Notes under the pieces: generated by a model
Told to the model about the DNA's origin: nothing
Seen by the model: only the letters and a program-made list of their open reading frames with translations
Database searches by the model: none
Translations under genes and position numbers: made by a program
Assembly: GCF_040719265.1 (NCBI RefSeq)
Contig: NZ_JBFDAH010000011.1
Location: 1-64,000 of the forward strand
Origin: Aliikangiella maris
Lineage (GTDB): Bacteria > Pseudomonadota > Gammaproteobacteria > Enterobacterales > Kangiellaceae
DNA length: 64,000 nucleotides
Direction: 5' to 3'
In this document: positions 59,491 to 64,000 of the stretch, piece after piece
Numbering within the stretch: the first letter of the stretch is position 1
Layout of the letters: each line of letters opens with the position of its first letter

Positions 59491-60057
59491 TTGTTTCAGT
59501 ATTTAAAAAAAAGCTGGCATCGATTTTACGAATGGGGAGTGACTCCGTCAGAATTACAACGCGAGTATCCATGTGATCTTGTTCAATCTCCACCGCAAAC
59601 TGTTTATTTTAGAGGAATCGATATATCGACCAGTGTAGATAAGGTATTTCCCTGGTTATGCCAAATGCGTATTGCACCTTATAGTTATGATTGGCTGGAT
59701 AATTTCGGTAAACAAAGTCCTCAATACTTAACTGAGTCACTTACTCAGCTTGAAGTAGGTCAAGTCTTTATGACCGGATTTAAACTGGTTAGTTTTCAAC
59801 ATAATCAACATGTCACTATTCGCAGTCGATTTGAATTAGACTGGTGGATGAAAGTCTTTGGTGATATTGTTGTCAGTTATTGTCTATTTCCCGTTGATGA
59901 TAATCGTTGTCGTCTGATTGTTAAATTACGCCTGGCTTATCCAAAGGGATTTTTTTGGGGGCCTATGATGAAAGCGCTGTTACCTCCAGGGGATACTTTT
60001 ATGATGCATAAACAGATATCTAATTTCAAAAAACTCGCTGAAAATTCCGATGGGTGA
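59491..60057 (+). CDS. SRPBCC-fold (START/polyketide cyclase-like) protein
   Basis: A 188-residue protein that looks like an SRPBCC/START ligand-binding fold: an early beta-strand FRGIDISTSVDKVFPWLCQMRIAPYSYDWLDNFG, a middle sheet VTIRSRFELDWWM and a C-terminal helix after MMKALLPPGDTFMMHKQISNFKKL. It uses a TTG start, with AGGTGA at 59481-59486. It follows the ferritin-like gene by 145 nt, same strand. Members bind hydrophobic ligands and include cyclases and aromatases; no activity can be assigned here. Confidence 0.65.
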   Translation: MFQYLKKSWHRFYEWGVTPSELQREYPCDLVQSPPQTVYFRGIDISTSVDKVFPWLCQMRIAPYSYDWLDNFGKQSPQYLTESLTQLEVGQVFMTGFKLVSFQHNQHVTIRSRFELDWWMKVFGDIVVSYCLFPVDDNRCRLIVKLRLAYPKGFFWGPMMKALLPPGDTFMMHKQISNFKKLAENSDG

Positions 60058-60961
60058 GTGTCTGGTGAACAGGCTTTTGGATAAATGAATTTCATTTAGA
60101 AAATTAGGTAGTTGGTGTTTTTTGATATGTCGTGTCTTTAAATAAGTAATAAGAGTTTCTCATGCGGATAGATGTTGTGCTATTAGTGGTGTTCTGCGTT
60201 ATTTAATATCCCTTACTTGAACTTAATTTCCTGGAAATCAAATTGCTCGCGCTAAGATTTTATTTTTGAGCGCTGGCAATTGTTCTATTTGGTTTGTCTA
60301 ATTTATGTTTTTCTTTTTTTGACTTTGTTAATTTTAGTTCGTAATAGTCTTGTTTTCTCGTTTTCTAATTATCTTGTGTTTTTAAATGTTTCAAAACCTA
60401 TCGCCATTAACAAGACTGGTTGGTATTGGTTTTTAATGAAAACCTTCGCTGATTTTCTTTTTTTGTTTTCTTGTTTTCTTCTATTTTTATAGTGTTTTTG
60501 TTGAGGGGTGGTGTTTTTTTCTTTTTGCTTTTCTAGTAAAAAAATAACGAGACTAGTTGGTATTGGTTTTTAATAAAAATTGAATGTTGTTTTTTTTGAT
60601 TTTTAATGTGATTGAAAGGTATATTTTTTAAGGCTAAATATAAGTGAAATAAATTTATGGGAGAATCAATTTTCAGTTTGGTTTTATGAATAAATTGTTT
60701 GATTGAAAACTAAAAAGCTAAAACAGGTTTTGTTTAAAAATCAATTTTGAAGTTTGAGTTAGGTTCTGTTTAGTTAAAGATTGAACTGATTAACATTTTG
60801 AAAATAACCTCTCTTGGTTTTTTTGATGGAAAGATAAAAAAGTATTGCTTGAGTTAATTTGGATCTGTAGTATCCGCTTAACATTTAAAAATTATTCCTT
60901 TAAAGAAATAATTTTGAATTTCAAGATTTTTAAAGTTTTGAATTGGTATTAAGGGTTGTTT
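60058..60961. other. AT-rich intergenic region with a 37-bp direct repeat
   Basis: About 900 bp of AT-rich, T-run-rich DNA. It contains an imperfect direct repeat, 60406-60442 and 60543-60579 (33 of 37 identical). A 70-codon frame at 60280-60492 reads as a Phe/Leu-rich hydrophobic peptide that follows base composition; it has no ribosome site and I do not call it. The promoter for the LnmK-like gene should lie near the right end but is not clear. Confidence 0.6.
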
Positions 60962-61915
60962 GTGGAAGAGTTTAAAGTTAGTGTTGAACTGGGAATGAGT
61001 CAAGTTCGGTTAGGAGTGCTTGATGAGTTCGCAATGATGATTTTGTTCGGAAACTATCATAGCCAGTTTTTAACAAAGGATGTAAAAAATAATCCGAGCC
61101 AAATTAAAGATGGTAAAGGTAATATTTTATATCCTGCCTATTTTATGACGCATTTGCAGGTGCCAATCCAAAAAACTTTAAACCGTTATCAGTTATGGGA
61201 TCGAATGGAACTGCAGGTTGATTGTAAGCGCTACGGCGATACGATTCTTGAGTCAAAATACCAAGCACAGTCTGCACTTGATACTGAAAAGTTTCCAATA
61301 ACAATGAATGCCAATAGCTTGTTTATACTCGATCCAGCTATTTATCGTAGTCATAAAAAACAGGTCTCTGTACCTGATGCCAAAACCATTTCCGAAATGG
61401 AAAAGCTGGCTATGCCTCCTGAGTCAATCAGAGACGCCGCGCAAATTAGGACAAAAGAATTTGCCGATGCGAGCGCAATGAACATCGTTGCGCCGGTGTT
61501 TAAATATCGTCTTGAGTCTGGGCGAGACACCGATCCCGGGCATCCTCTGGTGTTTGCAAAGATGCCGGATATTATGGCAATGGGGGAGCGTGAGTTATTA
61601 CGTTATTTTACTCAGCATCGAATTTCGGAAGAGGTGTTAGACTGCGTTTGTTTGCTGGAACGAAAAACTTTTTATTATGCCAATGCATTTGCAGGCAGTG
61701 AGTTGTCACTTTTCTCTAAATGTTTTGTTGAGCCGCTACAAAAATCTCTTTGGCCGGAAAATCCTCGCTTTAATTATCTTTGCCGAATCGTTTTTCAAAC
61801 AGAAATGTATGATGCCGGGGAATTACTGGCAATATCACGTGCTGAAAAGGTAATTGTCTGTGAAATGAAAGATCAAATGCTAATGCAAGATATTAAACGG
61901 TTGTTCATTCGATAA
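60962..61915 (+). CDS. LnmK-like double hot-dog protein
   Basis: About 317 residues. The N-terminal half (ELGMSQVRLGVLDEFAMMILFGNYHSQFL, then LYPAYFMTHLQVP and RMELQVDCKRYGDTILESKY) recalls the LnmK family of double hot-dog proteins; LnmK itself is an acyltransferase/decarboxylase loading propionyl onto an ACP in leinamycin synthesis. Related proteins occur in small clusters with an ACP and an AMP-dependent ligase, as here. I choose GTG 60962, six bases after AAGGG; TTG at 60956 overlaps the spacing region. The next gene, 68 nt on, is an ACP, its likely partner. Family call is moderate; substrate unknown. Confidence 0.6.
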   Translation: MEEFKVSVELGMSQVRLGVLDEFAMMILFGNYHSQFLTKDVKNNPSQIKDGKGNILYPAYFMTHLQVPIQKTLNRYQLWDRMELQVDCKRYGDTILESKYQAQSALDTEKFPITMNANSLFILDPAIYRSHKKQVSVPDAKTISEMEKLAMPPESIRDAAQIRTKEFADASAMNIVAPVFKYRLESGRDTDPGHPLVFAKMPDIMAMGERELLRYFTQHRISEEVLDCVCLLERKTFYYANAFAGSELSLFSKCFVEPLQKSLWPENPRFNYLCRIVFQTEMYDAGELLAISRAEKVIVCEMKDQMLMQDIKRLFIR

Positions 61916-61983
61916 CAATAAATCCGTGAATAATTGTTTATAGACGCCCCATTAAATTACTAGATGATAAAACTGGAAAAATT

Positions 61984-62223
61984 ATGAGTAATGCTTTTGA
62001 AGTTGTTAAAAATGCTATCGTTGCTATTCAAGAGCAACTTGGATATCAAAAAATTGAGGTGCAACCCTCGACTAATTTACTCAACGATTTAGGTTTCGCT
62101 TCCTTGGATATCGCACAGTTAGTTGCTATGTTGGAAAAAGAGCTTGGTGTTGATCCGTTTGCCAATGGGGCAACTTTGGATCAAGTAAATACCGTTGAAG
62201 AGATGGTAAAACTTTACGCCTAG
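61984..62223 (+). CDS. acyl carrier protein
   Basis: A 79-residue free-standing ACP. The phosphopantetheine Ser40 lies in DLGFASLDIAQLVAMLE, unlike the DS motif of the PKS carriers. A GGA-containing site precedes ATG 61984. It sits between the LnmK-like gene and an AMP-dependent ligase, so it probably carries the activated acyl or aryl group of this separate pathway rather than serving the beta-branching cassette, which has its own carrier. Confidence 0.92.
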   Translation: MSNAFEVVKNAIVAIQEQLGYQKIEVQPSTNLLNDLGFASLDIAQLVAMLEKELGVDPFANGATLDQVNTVEEMVKLYA

Positions 62224-62279
62224 TCTGCAATGTTGCGTTGTTGATGTCGAGGGTGAACCACTCAAAAGGTATAAATAAT

Positions 62280-63653
62280 ATGAATACTATCTTAGAAAGA
62301 ATGGCTGAATTTGGTGATAAATGCTTTATCGTTCATCGTGGTGAACGCTATAGCTATCAACAAGCTCATCATGACGTTTCCAAGTGGCTTAAAAAATTAC
62401 CCGAGCTTGGTATCAAATCTGGGGATGTTGTCTCGGTGATTGGACAGTTCTCACTGGATGTTACGGCATTACTCCTCGCTTTATTAGAAAACAAAAATAT
62501 TATTGTCCCTATTGATGATGAGCTTCAGGAAGATATCGAGAAGCGTCATCAAGTTGCAGGTGTCCAATTTGCTTTTCGTTCGGGTATTCACAGTGGTGTT
62601 GAATATTCCGAAACCGGTTTCTACAGTGATCATGATTATTTACAGTCGCTACGTAAGGAACAAAAGGCAGGATTAATTTTATTTACTTCTGGAAGTACCG
62701 GAAATAGTAAAGCTGCAGTTCATCAATTTGACAAATTAATTGGTCGATACTTCAAATCTGATAAGCGTAAACCAATTAATGCGATGGTTTTTCTTAAATT
62801 CGATCACATTGGCGGTGTCTCGACCATGTTGTCAATTCTGATGAATGGCGGTTGCATGTTTTCAGTTGAAGACCGTTCTCCTGAATCGATTTGTCGACTA
62901 ATTGAACGTGAGAAAATTCAAGTTTTACCAACCACACCTTCGTTTCTAAATATGTTGATTATGTCTCGTGCGTGGGAAAAATATGACCTCTCCAGTATTC
63001 GAGTGATTACCTATGGAACAGAACCCATGCCTGAGTCAACACTCAACTCGATGTCTAAATTCTTTCCCGATGTAATGTTGAAACAAACTTACGGGTTAAC
63101 GGAATTAGGTATTTTTCCAACGCGTTCAAAGTCAAATACATCGACCTTTATGTCAATCAAAGAAGGCGATATTCAGATCAAAATTAAAGATGATATTTTA
63201 TATGTCAAGTCTGATATGGCAATGCTTGGTTATTTAAATGCACCTTCACCATTTGATGAAGATGGTTGGTATAACACTGGTGATAAAGTAATTGTTGAGG
63301 ATGGTTATACAAAAATATTGGGACGAGACAGTGAGATCATCAATGTTGGTGGCGAAAAAGTCTATCCATCTGAGGTTGAGAGTGTCTTGTTGGATATGCG
63401 CGGGGTAAAAAATGTTGTTGTTCAAGGTAAGAAAAACCCAATTACTGGACAAATAGTCAGCGCGGTATTTGAGCTAGAAGACGACGAGCTGATTTCAGAT
63501 TTGGCAAGACGAGTTAGAGAGCACTGTCAGAATAAACTGGACGCATTCAAAATACCTCGAGAGGTTGCTATTGCTGACGGTGAGTTGGTTTCTGGTCGTT
63601 TCAAAAAGATTAGAAAGAATATTAAACAAAAAGAAACAGATAAAAGTGCTTAA
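62280..63653 (+). CDS. AMP-dependent acyl/aryl ligase (ANL family)
   Basis: A 457-residue adenylate-forming enzyme. Phosphate loop LFTSGSTGNSKA, AMP motif KQTYGLTELG, WYNTGDKV, hinge LGRDSEIINVGGEKVYPSEVE, and a C-terminal Lys in GRFKKIRKN fit the adenylation/thioester cycle. It is shorter than most acyl-CoA synthetases because the N-terminal domain is compact. ATG 62280 follows AAAGGT; the TTG-started extension from 62238 has no support. It should activate a carboxylic acid and load it onto the ACP encoded 56 nt upstream. Substrate not predictable. Confidence 0.92.
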   Translation: MNTILERMAEFGDKCFIVHRGERYSYQQAHHDVSKWLKKLPELGIKSGDVVSVIGQFSLDVTALLLALLENKNIIVPIDDELQEDIEKRHQVAGVQFAFRSGIHSGVEYSETGFYSDHDYLQSLRKEQKAGLILFTSGSTGNSKAAVHQFDKLIGRYFKSDKRKPINAMVFLKFDHIGGVSTMLSILMNGGCMFSVEDRSPESICRLIEREKIQVLPTTPSFLNMLIMSRAWEKYDLSSIRVITYGTEPMPESTLNSMSKFFPDVMLKQTYGLTELGIFPTRSKSNTSTFMSIKEGDIQIKIKDDILYVKSDMAMLGYLNAPSPFDEDGWYNTGDKVIVEDGYTKILGRDSEIINVGGEKVYPSEVESVLLDMRGVKNVVVQGKKNPITGQIVSAVFELEDDELISDLARRVREHCQNKLDAFKIPREVAIADGELVSGRFKKIRKNIKQKETDKSA

Positions 63654-63701
63654 TGCTTAATAGCAAGTAAACAGAATTTTCGAATTAAGAGTGAACAAAT
63701 A

Positions 63702-64000
63702 ATGAGTAAACAGACTGTTATTATCAGTGGTGGAAGTTCGGGTCTTGGCTTGAGAATGAGCCAGCAATTATTAGCTGCGGGCTACTGTGTAAGAACTTTC
63801 AGCCGTAAAGCCAGTGCTCAAACTGAAAAGTTGCAGGCTGAGTATGGTGCTGATGGTCAGTATTCCTGGCGGGCGCTCGATACAACTGATCATCAAGGTG
63901 TAAAGCAGTTTGTTGATGCCATAGGAAAGCAAGATGAAAAAGTTGTCGGTTTGATTAACAACGCTGGCATTAATCTGGATCGACTATTAGCGACAACATC
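63702..64000 (+). CDS. short-chain dehydrogenase/reductase (3' partial)
   Basis: The first 99 codons of a FabG-like SDR, cut by the right edge. The cofactor loop SGGSSGLG follows the first strand, and VGLINNAGI is the expected NNAG motif; the catalytic Tyr/Lys lie beyond the window. It starts 48 nt after the ligase gene. It likely reduces a keto group on the ACP-bound intermediate of this mini-pathway. Confidence 0.88.
   Translation, partial: MSKQTVIISGGSSGLGLRMSQQLLAAGYCVRTFSRKASAQTEKLQAEYGADGQYSWRALDTTDHQGVKQFVDAIGKQDEKVVGLINNAGINLDRLLATT

Noticed and set aside
60280..60492. 70-codon hydrophobic frame resembling a membrane peptide
   Set aside because: Phe/Leu richness follows the T-rich DNA; no ribosome site, no recognised family and no coupling to neighbours.

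Overview
The window looks like chromosomal DNA of a moderately AT-rich gammaproteobacterium, probably marine. I infer this from the Shewanella/Pseudoalteromonas-style block of ABC efflux genes with an NtrC-type regulator, from the base composition, and from the families present. I cannot name the genus. Most of it (about 1-45.7 kb) is the downstream part of a trans-acyltransferase (trans-AT) polyketide synthase cluster. It begins inside a PKS gene that is cut by the left edge.

Region 1 (2-29905) holds two giant PKS genes and a luciferase-like monooxygenase. PKS-1 (5' partial) reads: tandem ACP-ACP, KS-DH-KR-ACP, KS-(degenerate DH)-KR-ACP. PKS-2 reads: O-methyltransferase-like domain, KS0-DH-ACP, KS-DH-KR-ACP, KS-KR-ACP, KS-DH. 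No module carries an AT. The tandem ACPs carry the Trp flag for beta-branching. The end of PKS-1 and start of PKS-2 form a dehydrating bimodule. PKS-2 ends after a DH with no ACP.

Region 2 (30003-45617) is one co-directional run of accessory genes: trans-ER, MBL-fold hydrolase, beta-branching cassette (HCS, ECH1, donor ACP, decarboxylating KS), malonyl AT, AT-like acyl hydrolase, GMC oxidoreductase, aldehyde dehydrogenase, metallophosphoesterase, and a large CHAT-like/P-loop protein of unknown role. A strong intrinsic terminator at 45679-45713 closes it. The trans enzymes load, reduce, branch, proofread and oxidise the chain built by Region 1. No thioesterase, ECH2 or PPTase is visible in the window.

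Region 3 (45746-57401, minus strand) holds a DoxX-like membrane protein, then in transcription order a membrane fusion protein, ABC ATPase, two large FtsX/MacB permeases, a sigma-54 response regulator and its histidine kinase. Upstream of the membrane fusion gene I see a sigma-54 promoter and, behind it, a 17-bp-periodic array of palindromes that looks like an enhancer array for the regulator.

Region 4 (57402-64000) is AT- and repeat-rich spacer DNA, then a ferritin-like diiron protein, an SRPBCC protein, and a separate ACP-based mini-pathway: LnmK-like protein, ACP, AMP-dependent ligase, and an SDR cut by the right edge. Short tandem repeats (6, 7, 14, 15, 16 and 17 bp units) recur through spacers and PKS linkers.
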